A stretch of 42,717 bases of DNA from Bacteroidetes bacterium GWF2_33_38 (GCA_001769505.1 MEOF01000045.1:1-42717); one strand, 5' to 3'; shown: positions 15,347-25,500, counted from the stretch's first letter. Numbers and translations: made by a program. The notes: generated by a model not told the origin, from the sequence alone.

Positions 15347-16359
15347 AATTTATATCTGGCAGTCGCCGCTACCGTGTGATTTGAAAAATTATGGTCCAAA
15401 TATTTATAATATCCTGTTATGGCAATCATTGCACCATTGTCGGTTGTAAACTTATTTTTAGGAATGTGCAGAGTCCAATCGTACGTTGCTCCCAATTCCG
15501 ATAAACGTGCTTTAAGTCCAGAATTTGCAGAAACGCCGCCAGCTATAGCAATTCGCTTTATCTCTGTTTGCATAGATGCAATGATAAGTTTGTCCATCAA
15601 AATCTCAATGATTGTATATTGCAAAGAAGCACATAAATTGTCGATATTTTCTGAGATAAAATGTTCGTTCTGTTTTAAATTATCTCTCAAAAAGTACAAA
15701 AAATTGGTTTTCAATCCACTGAAACTATAATCTAATTTTTCGATTCGCGGCTTTGTAAATTTAAACGTGTGTTTATTTCCTTGCTGAGCGTGCTTATCAA
15801 CATGTGGACCTCCAGGATATGGTAATCCAATGCTCTTTGCACATTTGTCGAAAGCTTCACCTGCAGCATCATCAATGGTTGTTCCAATAATTTCCATTTC
15901 GAAATAATTTCTAACGATAATAATTTGCGTATGTCCACCTGAAACTAATAAACATAAAAAAGGAAAATCAGGAAGTTTGTCTTCATTATTTTCTTTTATA
16001 AAATGAACCAAAACGTGTGCTTGAAGATGATTTATCTCGATTAATGGAATATTATTAGCCAAGGCAAAACCTTTTGCAAAAGATGTACCTACGAGCAACG
16101 AGCCTAATAATCCTGGTCCTTTAGTAAATGCAATCGCATTGATATCGCTTTTTTTTATTCCGGCAACAGTAATAGCTTCGTCAACCACCGGAATAATATT
16201 TTGCTGATGTGCTCTAGAAGCAAGTTCAGGAACCACCCCTCCATATTTTATATGAATTGCCTGATTTGCAATAACATTTGAAAGCAAAAATCCATCTTGA
16301 ATAATTGCTGCAGAAGTGTCATCACACGACGATTCTATTCCTAAAATTGTAATACTCAT
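15343..16359 (-). CDS. tsaD: tRNA threonylcarbamoyladenosine transferase TsaD
   Basis: TsaD completes the t6A modification at A37 of ANN-decoding tRNAs, using threonylcarbamoyl-AMP. The 338-residue protein shows the ASKHA start ILGIESSCDDTSAA, the metal-binding HLQAH motif, FTKGPGLLGSLLVG, SGGHTQI and the late GGVSANSGL. All are diagnostic and the length is normal. It is divergent from tamB, an arrangement often seen in Bacteroidota. A Sua5/YrdC gene for the preceding step of the same pathway lies at 23698. Confidence 0.97.
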   Translation of the reverse strand: MSITILGIESSCDDTSAAIIQDGFLLSNVIANQAIHIKYGGVVPELASRAHQQNIIPVVDEAITVAGIKKSDINAIAFTKGPGLLGSLLVGTSFAKGFALANNIPLIEINHLQAHVLVHFIKENNEDKLPDFPFLCLLVSGGHTQIIIVRNYFEMEIIGTTIDDAAGEAFDKCAKSIGLPYPGGPHVDKHAQQGNKHTFKFTKPRIEKLDYSFSGLKTNFLYFLRDNLKQNEHFISENIDNLCASLQYTIIEILMDKLIIASMQTEIKRIAIAGGVSANSGLKARLSELGATYDWTLHIPKNKFTTDNGAMIAITGYYKYLDHNFSNHTVAATARYKF

Positions 16360-16503
16360 TCGACGTTTTGTTATTTAAACAATCGAAAAGTGCAAATTTT
16401 CAATTGTTTGTGTAAATTTACATTGAAAATTTTAATGATTGGTAATTTATTAATTTAAAAATCGCAAAAAATTAAGAAACTTCTCAAAATACTGTTCTAT
16501 TTC

Positions 16504-19500
16504 TTGTTAGTGATTATTTCATTGCCTGTTAATCTGTTTTTATTTTTGCAAAATCCGGGAATACAAGCATACATATTGCATCAAGGCAATATTCAGGTAT
16601 CTAAACATTTCGAAACTCGTATTTCGGTAGCTGCTTTTGAACTTCGAAATTGGGATTATGTAATCTTAAAAGATGTAATGCTCGAAGATAAAAATCGTGA
16701 CACTATCTTGTTTTCAGAAAGAATCAGCTTAAAATTTAATGCTATTGATTTTGAAAAAAGAGAGGCAAATATTCAATCGATTTCATTCGAAAAATTAAAT
16801 TCAAAAATAAATGTTGATTCGTTGGGAACGATGAATTTTCAGTTTCTATTAGATAAATTGAAAAGCAAAAATCCAGATACAACAGCAAAATCATGGGATA
16901 TTAACATTGAAAATGTTTTTATAGAAAATTCAAGAGTCGGGTACAAAAAATTTGAAGTTCAGAAAAAAGACTTTGGAATAAATTTCAGCCATATTGGACT
17001 ACGAAATTTGAATTTAGAAATTAAAAATGTTTCCGTTCGCAAAGATTCAATATGCTTTTCGCTTGAGAAATTTAATGCTATCGAACGAAGCGGATTCGTG
17101 ATAAAAAAAATATCGTCGAATGTAAAAATTAAGAAAACAGAAATTGTAACCGAATTTATGAAAATAGTAACTCCAAATTCGTTTTTTGATATACAATCCT
17201 TATCATTAATGTATGAAAGTACTGATGATTTTAAAGATTTTATTCACAAAATAAAGTTCAATATTCAACTCGATTCATCGAAAGTTTACTCCGAAGAATT
17301 GGCTTATTTCGCTCCAAGTTTACGGCATTTTGAACAGAATTTTTATGTTAAAGCTCAAGTGAAAGGAAAAATCGACGAAATGAAAATTCGAAAACTTTCG
17401 CTTTGTTTCGGTGAAAATACAATAGTACATGGTAAGGTAGATTTAACGGGCTTGCCCGATATAAACGAGACCCTTATTATTGCCGACATTAAAGATTTAA
17501 CAACTACAAAGTCGGACATCGAAAAAATAAAACTTCCTCCTTTTGAGCAAAATAAATACATTCAAATTCCTTCACGAATCAGCCACATCGGGCAAATTAA
17601 TTACACTGGAAATTTTACCGGATATATTACTGATTTTGTTGCATTTGGAAATTTTGAAACAAATTCAGGAAATGTATTTACTGATATTTCGATAAAAACT
17701 GATACCATAAAACATAAACGAAACATAACAGGTAAACTTAAATCACAGCGATTTGATATTGGACATCTAATCGACTATTCAGAAAAGCTAGGAAAAGTTT
17801 CGTTGAATTTTAATCTTGACGGAACAACCGATGACAAAGGAAACATTTTTGCTAAAATAGATGGCAAAATTCAAGAAGTTGAATTCAATCAATATTTATA
17901 TACAAACATTTCGGTAAACGGAGAGCTTACCAATAAAAAGTTCGATGGCGTTCTAAATATTGTTGATCCAAATATTGAAATGGAATTTTTGGGTCGAGTC
18001 GATTTATCATCCGAAAAACCTATTTTTGATTTTAATGCTGATGTTGGAATTGCAAGACTTAATATTCTTAATTTTTTGCCAAAAGACTCTTTGTTAGAAG
18101 TTTCTGGACTTATGAAAGCCAACTTTTTAGCTAAAAATATTGACGACATTATTGGCGAATTGAAACTGTATGAAATAAAAATTAAAAACAAAAACGGAGA
18201 GTTTTCTTCAAACAATTTTTCGTTTTACGCTTCGCAAGACACCGTAAAACATATCGCGGTTTCATCTGATTTTATCACGCTCAATTTAGACGGAAATTAT
18301 CAAATAATGAGCCTTCCATACTCTCTTTCGGAGATGTCAAACAAATTTATTACGTATAATTTTTTCGAAGCCAAAAAGCCTGAATATCCGTTCAAAAATA
18401 TTTTCGATTTCAACATAAAACTAAATCGGATTAACGATTTTGTAAAAATATTTAAGCCCAATTTATCAATCAGTGACTTTGAAATAATCGGGAAATATGA
18501 CGATGAAAGTAAAAACATTTCATTTCAAGGAGAAATTGCTAAAATTGTGTATAAAACCGACACTATCGAAGAATTAAGATTCTTTTCACATAATCGCGAC
18601 TCAATTTTAACGATTTATGCTGAAAGTAAAAAGCTTGTTTATCAAAAGGTTAAACTACAAAATATATTTATAAATGCCGAATTAATTCAAGATAAGGTTT
18701 TAACGAGTGTACATTGGTTAAACGAACAGGAAAATAGATTTAGTGGCGATATTACTTCAACACTTTTTTTGAAAAACAACGATTACAAAAATCCTAAACT
18801 TGAGTTTTATATTCACCCATCAAACATTTTTTTAGCCGATATTTATTGGGATATTCAAGAAAGTAGAGTTTTGGTTGATACAAATCGAATCGAGATACAA
18901 CACTTTAATTTTAGAAATCAAAATCAAATTTTTGAACTTTACGGCGGCATTTCAAAAAGTCTAGATGACACATTATATGCAACATTTCAAAATATTGATT
19001 TAAAAGAATTGTTGCAATATAGAAACGACGAAAAAATATCTTTTGCTGGGATTGTAAACGGAAAAGCAAAAATATCCGATGTATATCGAAATTTATTCTT
19101 CGATGCGGATGTTCGAATCGATACGCTTATCTTAAACAACGAGAATTTGGGAACTTTTTATACCAGTTCGAAGTGGAACAAAAATGCACATGGCATTTAC
19201 TTGAATGCCTATGCAAATCGGGGGAAAATTAAAACTTTTAACGTCGATGGTTTTTATTATCCTGCAAACCAAACTGTTGACTTAATGTTGAATTTAAATA
19301 AACTAAGACTCAATATTTTAGAACCTTATGTGAAAGAAAATATTTCGAATCTTCGTGGCATTGCAACCGGAGATATTTCTATAAAAGGAAATATGCTTGA
19401 TCCCGAAATTGTTGGCGATTTAAAACTTCAAAAAACAACTTTTTTAATCAATTATTTGAACACTCAATACAATTTTACTTCGATAATTCAGCTTAAAAAT

Positions 19501-20880
19501 CACTCACTTGAGTTGAACGATGTCGAAATTTTTGATGTAAACGGTCACAAAGCAGTAATTTCGGGAAAAGTTGATTACGATTTTTCGAAAAATGTAAGCT
19601 TCGATGCTGTTATTAAAGCCGAAAACCTAATGTTTTTAAATACCAGCGAAAAGGACAACGAATTGTTTTACGGTAAAGCGTATTCGTCGGGAGTAATCGA
19701 AATTATTGGAACTCAAAAGAATATTGATATAAACATATCGGCAAAAACCGAAAAAGACACTCGTTTTTTTATTCCCCTCGGTTCGAGCGAAGATATTGGT
19801 GAAGCTGATTTCATAACCTTTGTAAATAAAGCCGATACGGCTGTTGCTGTTCGTCAGGATTATAAAGTCGATTTGTCGAATATTAAATTAAATTTCGATT
19901 TAGAAGTAACGCCCGATGCCGAAGTTCAAATTATTTTTGACTCAAAAACCGGCGATATTATCAAAGCAAAAGGCACTGGGAACTTGAATTTAGGAATTAA
20001 CACGCTTGGTGATTTTAATATATATGGCGAATATGTGATTGAAGAGGGTGATTATTTATTTACGCTTCAAAACATTATCAATAAGCGATTTGATATCGAA
20101 AAGGGCGGGTTCATAAAATGGAATGGGAGTCCGTATGATGCTTACGTTGACATAAATGCGGCATACAATATAAAGACTTCTCTGTTTGACTTAGTTCAAG
20201 ATTCCAGCGAAATATATCAAAAGCGAGTTCCTGTAAAATGTATGCTGGCAATGAAAAACAATATTATGACTCCGGAAATAAAATTTAACATTGATGTGCC
20301 CACTGCCGACGATAAAGTTAAAAGCTTAATTAGTGGAATGAGCGAAGAAGACCTTAATCGTCAGGTTATTTCTCTGCTTATTTTAAGTAGATTTTATACG
20401 CCCGAAGATTTGAAAAGCAATGTTGGCGGAGTTACCGACAGCAAAAGCTCAGGAAATGCGGTTGGAGCAAATTCCAGCGAACTATTATCAAACCAGTTGA
20501 ATCATTGGTTGTCGCAAATTAGCAACGATTTCGACATTGGGGTAAATTATCGTCCGGGAGACGAAATTAGTAAAGATGAGCTTGAGGTCGCTTTGTCAAC
20601 ACAGATATTAAACGATAGAGTAAATATCAACGGAAACGTTGGTGTTGGTGGAAATCAAGCTGCTTCTTCGAGTGGAGTGGTGGGCGATGTAAGCGTGGAA
20701 GTAAAGATTAATAAAAGCGGAAAACTCCGAGTAAAAGGTTTTACCCGAAGCGACGAAACCCTATCGTACGAAACCTATAATCGACAAGGAGTTGGTGTCT
20801 TTTACAAAGAAGATTTTAATACTGTTGGCGAATTATTCAGACGATATTTTTCGCGAAAAAATAAGAAAACAAAAAATTAA
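16504..20880 (+). CDS. tamB: TamB-like translocation/assembly module protein
   Basis: A 1458-residue AsmA/TamB-type protein: an N-terminal membrane anchor, a very long repetitive beta-rich region (predicted hydrophobic groove bridging the envelope) and a C-terminal DUF490 domain (about 1080-1440) with DIYGEYVIEEGDYLF-like and KGTGNLNLGINTLGDF segments. Such proteins help insert outer-membrane proteins or carry phospholipids between membranes. The only standard start is TTG at 16504, which would leave out the basic residues before the anchor. The frame is open upstream to a stop at 16456 and reads KKLLKILFYFLL, so initiation at ATT 16471 or a sequence error should be considered. Divergent from tsaD. 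Confidence 0.9.
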   Translation: MLVIISLPVNLFLFLQNPGIQAYILHQGNIQVSKHFETRISVAAFELRNWDYVILKDVMLEDKNRDTILFSERISLKFNAIDFEKREANIQSISFEKLNSKINVDSLGTMNFQFLLDKLKSKNPDTTAKSWDINIENVFIENSRVGYKKFEVQKKDFGINFSHIGLRNLNLEIKNVSVRKDSICFSLEKFNAIERSGFVIKKISSNVKIKKTEIVTEFMKIVTPNSFFDIQSLSLMYESTDDFKDFIHKIKFNIQLDSSKVYSEELAYFAPSLRHFEQNFYVKAQVKGKIDEMKIRKLSLCFGENTIVHGKVDLTGLPDINETLIIADIKDLTTTKSDIEKIKLPPFEQNKYIQIPSRISHIGQINYTGNFTGYITDFVAFGNFETNSGNVFTDISIKTDTIKHKRNITGKLKSQRFDIGHLIDYSEKLGKVSLNFNLDGTTDDKGNIFAKIDGKIQEVEFNQYLYTNISVNGELTNKKFDGVLNIVDPNIEMEFLGRVDLSSEKPIFDFNADVGIARLNILNFLPKDSLLEVSGLMKANFLAKNIDDIIGELKLYEIKIKNKNGEFSSNNFSFYASQDTVKHIAVSSDFITLNLDGNYQIMSLPYSLSEMSNKFITYNFFEAKKPEYPFKNIFDFNIKLNRINDFVKIFKPNLSISDFEIIGKYDDESKNISFQGEIAKIVYKTDTIEELRFFSHNRDSILTIYAESKKLVYQKVKLQNIFINAELIQDKVLTSVHWLNEQENRFSGDITSTLFLKNNDYKNPKLEFYIHPSNIFLADIYWDIQESRVLVDTNRIEIQHFNFRNQNQIFELYGGISKSLDDTLYATFQNIDLKELLQYRNDEKISFAGIVNGKAKISDVYRNLFFDADVRIDTLILNNENLGTFYTSSKWNKNAHGIYLNAYANRGKIKTFNVDGFYYPANQTVDLMLNLNKLRLNILEPYVKENISNLRGIATGDISIKGNMLDPEIVGDLKLQKTTFLINYLNTQYNFTSIIQLKNHSLELNDVEIFDVNGHKAVISGKVDYDFSKNVSFDAVIKAENLMFLNTSEKDNELFYGKAYSSGVIEIIGTQKNIDINISAKTEKDTRFFIPLGSSEDIGEADFITFVNKADTAVAVRQDYKVDLSNIKLNFDLEVTPDAEVQIIFDSKTGDIIKAKGTGNLNLGINTLGDFNIYGEYVIEEGDYLFTLQNIINKRFDIEKGGFIKWNGSPYDAYVDINAAYNIKTSLFDLVQDSSEIYQKRVPVKCMLAMKNNIMTPEIKFNIDVPTADDKVKSLISGMSEEDLNRQVISLLILSRFYTPEDLKSNVGGVTDSKSSGNAVGANSSELLSNQLNHWLSQISNDFDIGVNYRPGDEISKDELEVALSTQILNDRVNINGNVGVGGNQAASSSGVVGDVSVEVKINKSGKLRVKGFTRSDETLSYETYNRQGVGVFYKEDFNTVGELFRRYFSRKNKKTKN

Positions 20881-21026
20881 TTCCGCAAACATTTTAATAA
20901 ATTTGCTTTTTTATATTCGCTAATAATCTTGAAAAAAATCATTAATTGGACTTGATATACTCAAATCATCTATAAAACCGAAAAACTATTTGAAATGAGT
21001 ATTAAAACTTAAATTCTAATTTACTC

Positions 21027-21611
21027 TTAGTTTAACTTATCCCAAATAGTATTGTCTTTTTCGTGAATACGAATAATACCATTGGCTTTGTTTAAATAAA
21101 CTTTAAATACATCTGAATTTGCATTTTCAAGATTGCTATAAACAATAACATTGTGATAAAGTGTATTTTGAATAGTTATAGTATCTAACAAGTCCATGTA
21201 CGGAAAATCGTCAACATATTGCACTTCGTTATCAAAATCAATTTCAAAATCAAAATCTTGAACCTTGTATTTGAAATATCTCATATCGGAAACATCGCTT
21301 TGTTCCATTCTTAAAAAAACGTATGGGCTCATGCTTGTAGAGTTCTTTGCCATAACCTCAACATAATTTATACAAGGACAAATTCCATATAAATCAACGC
21401 ATTCATCTTCAAATGCATCTGATAATATAAAATTTTGAAGATAAATGTAATATTCTTCGCTTTGTTGATTTACAAACTTCAACGTATCGTATTCACTGTA
21501 AGTAACATGAGTTAAGTCGGACTCTTTAAATGCTGGGCATTCTTTTTTATGCTTACAAGAAAACATCGTTGCAATGATAAATAAACTCACCAATATTTGA
21601 ATTGTTTTCAT
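21027..21611 (-). CDS. Lipoprotein of unknown function
   Basis: The 194-residue protein carries a lipoprotein signal with lipobox MFSC (cysteine 19), followed by KHKKEC. The mature part is acidic and beta-rich, with a cluster of cysteines (DECVDLYGICPC) and a C-terminal VYLNKANGIIRIHEKDNTIW segment like those in many Bacteroidota envelope lipoproteins. It stands alone between tamB and rho, transcribed toward tamB. No family assigned. Confidence 0.75.
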   Translation of the reverse strand: MKTIQILVSLFIIATMFSCKHKKECPAFKESDLTHVTYSEYDTLKFVNQQSEEYYIYLQNFILSDAFEDECVDLYGICPCINYVEVMAKNSTSMSPYVFLRMEQSDVSDMRYFKYKVQDFDFEIDFDNEVQYVDDFPYMDLLDTITIQNTLYHNVIVYSNLENANSDVFKVYLNKANGIIRIHEKDNTIWDKLN

Positions 21612-21723
21612 CTGATTTATATTTTTTATTGATTCTAATTCAGTAACAAATTTCGACTAAACAAATATTTAAAGCAAATAATTTTTTCAATCTATGGTCA
21701 TAAACTTAAAAAATATATAATAA

Positions 21724-21754
21724 TTGTATTTTTTTCTTGCATATGATACATTTA
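21724..21754 (+). promoter_or_regulatory. Candidate rho promoter: TTG, 20-nt spacer, TACATTTA
   Basis: TTG at 21724-21726 and TACATTTA at 21747-21754 (one mismatch to TAnnTTTG) have proper spacing. The start codon is 105 bp downstream, leaving a long AT-rich leader, which would suit the autoregulation known for rho in other bacteria. In the 248-bp gap before rho I see nothing else. Confidence 0.5.
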
Positions 21755-21859
21755 TGGAGTATTATTGCACTGAAAAATCCTTTCAAGTTAATCAGAACAC
21801 ACATTTATTGAATCAAAATCCACTTTTAATAATTATTTTTTCATAAAATTTTAAACTAT

Positions 21860-23617
21860 ATGTACGATATTCTCGGACTAAACAAAATGCTTGTTACAGA
21901 ACTACAAGAAATTGCAAAAAAAATGAACATCAAAGACTCAGAGTCGCTAAAAAAACAAGATATTATTTACAAAATATTAGATGAGCAAGCAATTGCTTTG
22001 GTCTCAACTAAACAAGACGATAAAAAACCTCGAAAACGAATTGTAGCAAAAAAAATAACCAAACACGAGTTTGCAAATAAAGAAAACATTCAAGAAAAAA
22101 AGCCAACGCTAACATTCGACAATCCTATTCCAAAAGTCAAAAATGTATTAGCAAAGCCGGTTGAAGAATTTAAAGAACAAGTAAAAGAAATTTTACCAGA
22201 AATTATTCAGCCCGAAATAATTTTCGAACCCAAAGCAGAACAAGAACAAGTTGCTAAACCTGAAATAGCTCCCAAAAAGAAACATCACGTTACTCCTCGA
22301 AAAGAGATTATTAAAAACGAAGAGCCAGATATGCAGCTTCAGATAGAAAATACCGATACAAATTTAATCGAAAAACCTATCGATGGAATTCTCGTGAAAG
22401 ATGAACAAGAACCAAAAAAGCACTTCGAGCGAAAAGATAAAAATGGAGAACGAAATCAGGAAAAACCTGAACGACAACCCGATAAATATTTCGATTTCGA
22501 AGGAATTGTCAGCAGTTCGGGTGTTCTCGAAATTATGCCCGATGGATATGGTTTTTTACGTTCGTCAGATTATAATTATTTAAGTTCGCCAGACGATATT
22601 TATGTGTCGCAATCGCAAATCAGACTATTTGGATTAAAAACTGGTGATACCGTAAAAGGAACCATCAGACCTCCCAAAGAAGGAGAAAAATATTTTCCGC
22701 TAATCAAAGTTGAGGAAATAAATGGAAGAACTCCGGCTTCGATTCGAGACAGAGTTCCTTTTGACTACTTAACCCCATTATTTCCACAAGAAAAATTTAA
22801 CCTTACCGGTCAAAAAGATTGCGGCTTATCGGTTCGTATTGTAGATATGTTTACGCCTATCGGAAAAGGTCAACGAGGATTAATTGTTTCGCAACCAAAA
22901 ACCGGAAAGACTGTACTTTTAAAAGACATTGCAAATGCAATTGCATATAATCACCCCGAAGTTTATTTAATGATTTTGTTGATTGATGAGCGTCCCGAAG
23001 AAGTAACAGATATGGCACGAAACGTAAAAGCCGAAGTTTTATCATCAACTTTTGACGAGCCCGCTGAACGACACGTTAGAGTTGCAAATATGGTACTTGA
23101 AAAAGCCAAAAGAATGGTTGAGTGCGGACACGATGTTGTTATTTTGCTTGATTCTATTACTCGTTTAGCGAGAGCTTACAATACCGTACAACCTGCATCA
23201 GGAAAAGTATTATCCGGAGGTGTTGATGCAAATGCATTGCATAAACCTAAACGCTTTTTTGGAGCAGCTCGAAACATCGAAAACGGAGGCTCTCTATCAA
23301 TAATTGCAACAGCATTAACCGATACTGGGTCTAAAATGGACGAAGTCATATTTGAAGAATTTAAAGGAACTGGAAATATGGAACTTCAATTAGATAGAAA
23401 AATTTCGAATAAACGATTATTTCCTGCTGTTGACCTTGTTGCTTCGAGCACTCGAAGAGAAGACTTATTATTGAACAAAGAGTATATTAATCGCATTTGG
23501 ATTTTACGTAAATATTTATCAGATATGAACCCTGTTGAAGCGATGGAATTTATCAGAGATCGAATGATTCATGCTGAAACAAATGAGGAATTTTTAATTT
23601 CAATGAATAGCAACTAG
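21860..23617 (+). CDS. rho: Transcription termination factor Rho with long disordered insertion
   Basis: Rho is the hexameric RNA helicase that ends transcription. The 585-residue protein has the N-terminal Rho_N helical domain (1-50), a lysine/glutamate/proline-rich, low-complexity insertion (about 55-205), a cold-shock RNA-binding domain (about 207-285, with [15 protein letters not shown]) and the RecA-like motor with Walker A around 340-352 (VSQPKTGKT) and [13 protein letters not shown]. It is roughly 165 residues longer than E. coli Rho because of the insertion. Such insertions are typical of Bacteroidota and in a Bacteroides species have been linked to Rho phase separation. Confidence 0.97.
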   Translation: MYDILGLNKMLVTELQEIAKKMNIKDSESLKKQDIIYKILDEQAIALVSTKQDDKKPRKRIVAKKITKHEFANKENIQEKKPTLTFDNPIPKVKNVLAKPVEEFKEQVKEILPEIIQPEIIFEPKAEQEQVAKPEIAPKKKHHVTPRKEIIKNEEPDMQLQIENTDTNLIEKPIDGILVKDEQEPKKHFERKDKNGERNQEKPERQPDKYFDFEGIVSSSGVLEIMPDGYGFLRSSDYNYLSSPDDIYVSQSQIRLFGLKTGDTVKGTIRPPKEGEKYFPLIKVEEINGRTPASIRDRVPFDYLTPLFPQEKFNLTGQKDCGLSVRIVDMFTPIGKGQRGLIVSQPKTGKTVLLKDIANAIAYNHPEVYLMILLIDERPEEVTDMARNVKAEVLSSTFDEPAERHVRVANMVLEKAKRMVECGHDVVILLDSITRLARAYNTVQPASGKVLSGGVDANALHKPKRFFGAARNIENGGSLSIIATALTDTGSKMDEVIFEEFKGTGNMELQLDRKISNKRLFPAVDLVASSTRREDLLLNKEYINRIWILRKYLSDMNPVEAMEFIRDRMIHAETNEEFLISMNSN

Positions 23618-23697
23618 AAGTTTATACAGTTCGTAAAGTTAAAAGTTCATAAAGTCTAAAGTTTTTGTTTTTTTCTAGCGAATCACAACGTACAGAA

Positions 23698-24312
23698 ATG
23701 CTAATCAGAATTCATCCCGAAAATCCGAGCGAAAGACAAATCAATCAAGTAGTTGATATTCTTAAAAATGGAGGCGTGATTATATATCCAACCGACACGG
23801 TTTACGGACTTGGGTGCGATATCAATAACTCAAAAGCCGTTGAGCGTATCGCCAGATTAAAAGAAATTAAGCTCGAAAAAGCAAATTTTTCATTTATTTG
23901 CCACGACTTAAGTCATCTTTCCGATTTCACCAAACCGCTAAATAACGATGTCTTTAAGTTGATGAAACGAAATCTTCCTGGGCCATTTACATTTATTCTC
24001 GAAGCAAACAACAATGTTCCTAAACTTTTTAAAAGTAAGAAAAAGACGGTTGGAATAAGAATTCCTGACAATAATATTGCTCTGGAGATTGTAAAAGCCT
24101 TGGGCAATCCAATAATGAGTACATCAATTCACGATACCGACGATATAATAGAGTACACAACCGATCCTGAATTAATTCACGAAAGGTACGAAAATTTGGT
24201 TGATGCGGTAATTGATGGCGGATTTGGAAATAACACAGCCTCCACAGTTGTTGATTGCTCTGATAACGAAATAACTATAATTAGACAAGGAATCGGAGAT
24301 TTAGAATACTAA
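23698..24312 (+). CDS. L-threonylcarbamoyladenylate synthase (Sua5/YrdC/YciO family)
   Basis: This enzyme makes threonylcarbamoyl-AMP, the donor used by TsaD for tRNA t6A. The 204-residue product has the YrdC signature GGVIIYPTDTVYGLGCD and ends with the STVVDCSDNEITIIRQG motif. The frame is open from a TTG at 23665, but ATG 23698 (MLIRIHPENPSERQ) gives the usual family start, so I chose it. Some members of this family (YciO type) act differently, so the exact reaction is likely rather than certain. It follows rho by 80 bp. Confidence 0.9.
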   Translation: MLIRIHPENPSERQINQVVDILKNGGVIIYPTDTVYGLGCDINNSKAVERIARLKEIKLEKANFSFICHDLSHLSDFTKPLNNDVFKLMKRNLPGPFTFILEANNNVPKLFKSKKKTVGIRIPDNNIALEIVKALGNPIMSTSIHDTDDIIEYTTDPELIHERYENLVDAVIDGGFGNNTASTVVDCSDNEITIIRQGIGDLEY

Positions 24313-24349
24313 TGATTTTAATTTACTGTCTTTGTAATCGACTCTTTGC

Positions 24350-24375
24350 AAAAAAAACTCATTTTCATGAGTTTT
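24350..24375 (-). terminator. Terminator for the siaBC operon
   Basis: A perfect 9-bp stem AAAACTCAT/ATGAGTTTT with a 4-nt loop. Read on the minus strand it runs directly into a T tract (A run at 24350-24357 on plus). It may also work weakly for the plus-strand gene ending at 24312. Confidence 0.75.
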
Positions 24376-24386
24376 CAGTAAAACAA

Positions 24387-24419
24387 CAAATTAAGCCGGA
24401 TGCAATCCAGCTTAATTTG
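24387..24419. terminator. Second hairpin between convergent genes
   Basis: A perfect 10-bp stem (CAAATTAAGC/GCTTAATTTG) encloses a further GGAT/ATCC stem, giving a long stable hairpin. The T tract is poor on both sides, so it may be a bidirectional terminator or an mRNA 3'-end stabiliser. Confidence 0.6.
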
Positions 24420-24447
24420 AATTAAAATATTTTAAAGAAGAAAATAA

Positions 24448-24828
24448 TTACTCCTCTATTTCGATCATTTTAAAAGGAATACGAATAATCGATTGATAAT
24501 CTTCGCCAGCTTCCAACATATCTTCGTCATCTTCTTCGTAGTACCAATTAATTATCACTTCATTTCCTGATTTGTGAATAGCTTCAAGTTTTTTGAATAC
24601 ATCTAAAATACATTTTGATGAGCTTGTGTTGAAGTATTCTAATTGAACATTAACCTCCGTTAATTTAGTTGGTGAAGCAGAATAACTTTCTAACCAATCA
24701 ACAACAGGTTTGTAAAATTCAATCGAATTTTCAGGAATTGATCTTCCTTTAATTTCAACTTTGCCGGTTGTAGGGTTTAAATTTACAGTTGGCGTTTTTG
24801 GTGTTCCTTCAATTGCAATTGGATCCAT
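24448..24828 (-). CDS. siaC: SiaC-family (DUF1987) phosphoregulated partner protein
   Basis: The 126-residue protein matches the DUF1987/SiaC family: an N-terminal strand with GTPKTPTVNLNPTTG, then KGRSIPENSIEFYKPV, then EYFNTSSSKCILDVF. SiaC is switched by phosphorylation on a threonine; Thr68 here sits in that EYFNTSSS motif, at the same number reported for Pseudomonas SiaC. Unphosphorylated SiaC binds a target protein (in Pseudomonas a diguanylate cyclase). It lies 33 bp after siaB in one operon. Neither the phosphatase SiaA nor the cyclase SiaD is encoded nearby, so the target here is unknown. Confidence 0.88.
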   Translation of the reverse strand: MDPIAIEGTPKTPTVNLNPTTGKVEIKGRSIPENSIEFYKPVVDWLESYSASPTKLTEVNVQLEYFNTSSSKCILDVFKKLEAIHKSGNEVIINWYYEEDDEDMLEAGEDYQSIIRIPFKMIEIEE

Positions 24829-24861
24829 ATTTCTCCGATTTATATTAGTATAATAATTTAA

Positions 24862-25407
24862 TTACATGTTAATATTAAAATAAAAAAACGAATATTCGTC
24901 ATTTAATTTATCAAACGAGTACTCAATTTTACTCTCTGTCCGTTTGACAATATCTATCATTCCTAAGCCACCACCGCCTTTATCTGAATATTCTTCATTG
25001 TTCAAAACAATTTTATACAAATCCTTAACTTGGTCTGATGTCATCGAATTTAACTGTTCAATACGGTCCCTCAAAAGTTGCAACTTTGTATTTTTAACAA
25101 AATTACCTGTCGCTACATTATAGCTGTTTCCAACTTTTTTTACGCTGAACATTGCAAATTTCTCATCGGCTTTAACCTGTCCATTATATTTGACAGCATC
25201 AAGATGATGATACAAATTCTGCAAACACTCGACCAAAACATTATAAATTTTCTTTGTTACTTTAGGTTTTTCTTCGCTTTCGTTGAGTTTTGTTTCGACA
25301 GTTTCGAGTACGTCGGTAATAAGCTCAGACGTGATATTTCCATTGTATGAAAGAATCACATTCCCTTCGTTAAACTTGTTACTCCAATTCTCGATATTAA
25401 AACTCAT
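24862..25407 (-). CDS. siaB: SiaB-family protein kinase
   Basis: SiaB is a GHKL-fold kinase, related to anti-sigma-factor kinases, that phosphorylates SiaC. The 181-residue protein has an N-box-like helix VECLQNLYHH (59-68, with E60 and N64 placed to bind Mg-ATP) and a glycine-rich ATP lid DKGGGGLGMIDI (142-153). It is first in the siaB-siaC operon, with a clear promoter (25430-25437) divergent from the LOG-family gene. Kinase activity is inferred from motif retention and gene pairing. Confidence 0.87.
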   Translation of the reverse strand: MSFNIENWSNKFNEGNVILSYNGNITSELITDVLETVETKLNESEEKPKVTKKIYNVLVECLQNLYHHLDAVKYNGQVKADEKFAMFSVKKVGNSYNVATGNFVKNTKLQLLRDRIEQLNSMTSDQVKDLYKIVLNNEEYSDKGGGGLGMIDIVKRTESKIEYSFDKLNDEYSFFYFNINM

Positions 25408-25429
25408 AAATTAATCTACCTATTCAAGA

Positions 25430-25437
25430 CAAATATA
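25430..25437 (-). promoter_or_regulatory. -7 promoter element of siaBC
   Basis: TATATTTG on the minus strand, 22 bp upstream of the siaB ATG. A TTG lies 23 nt further upstream (complement at 25461-25463). It is back-to-back with the promoter of the LOG-family gene. Confidence 0.65.
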
Positions 25438-25466
25438 AAAAAAAATAAAGCAAAAAAAAACAAATC

Positions 25467-25500
25467 TTTGAATTATCAAACATCATTATCAATACATTTG
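25467..25500 (+). promoter_or_regulatory. Promoter of LOG-family gene: TTTG, 22-nt spacer, TACATTTG
   Basis: TTTG at 25467-25470 and TACATTTG at 25493-25500 match the Bacteroidota consensus. The start codon follows 26 bp later. Confidence 0.7.
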
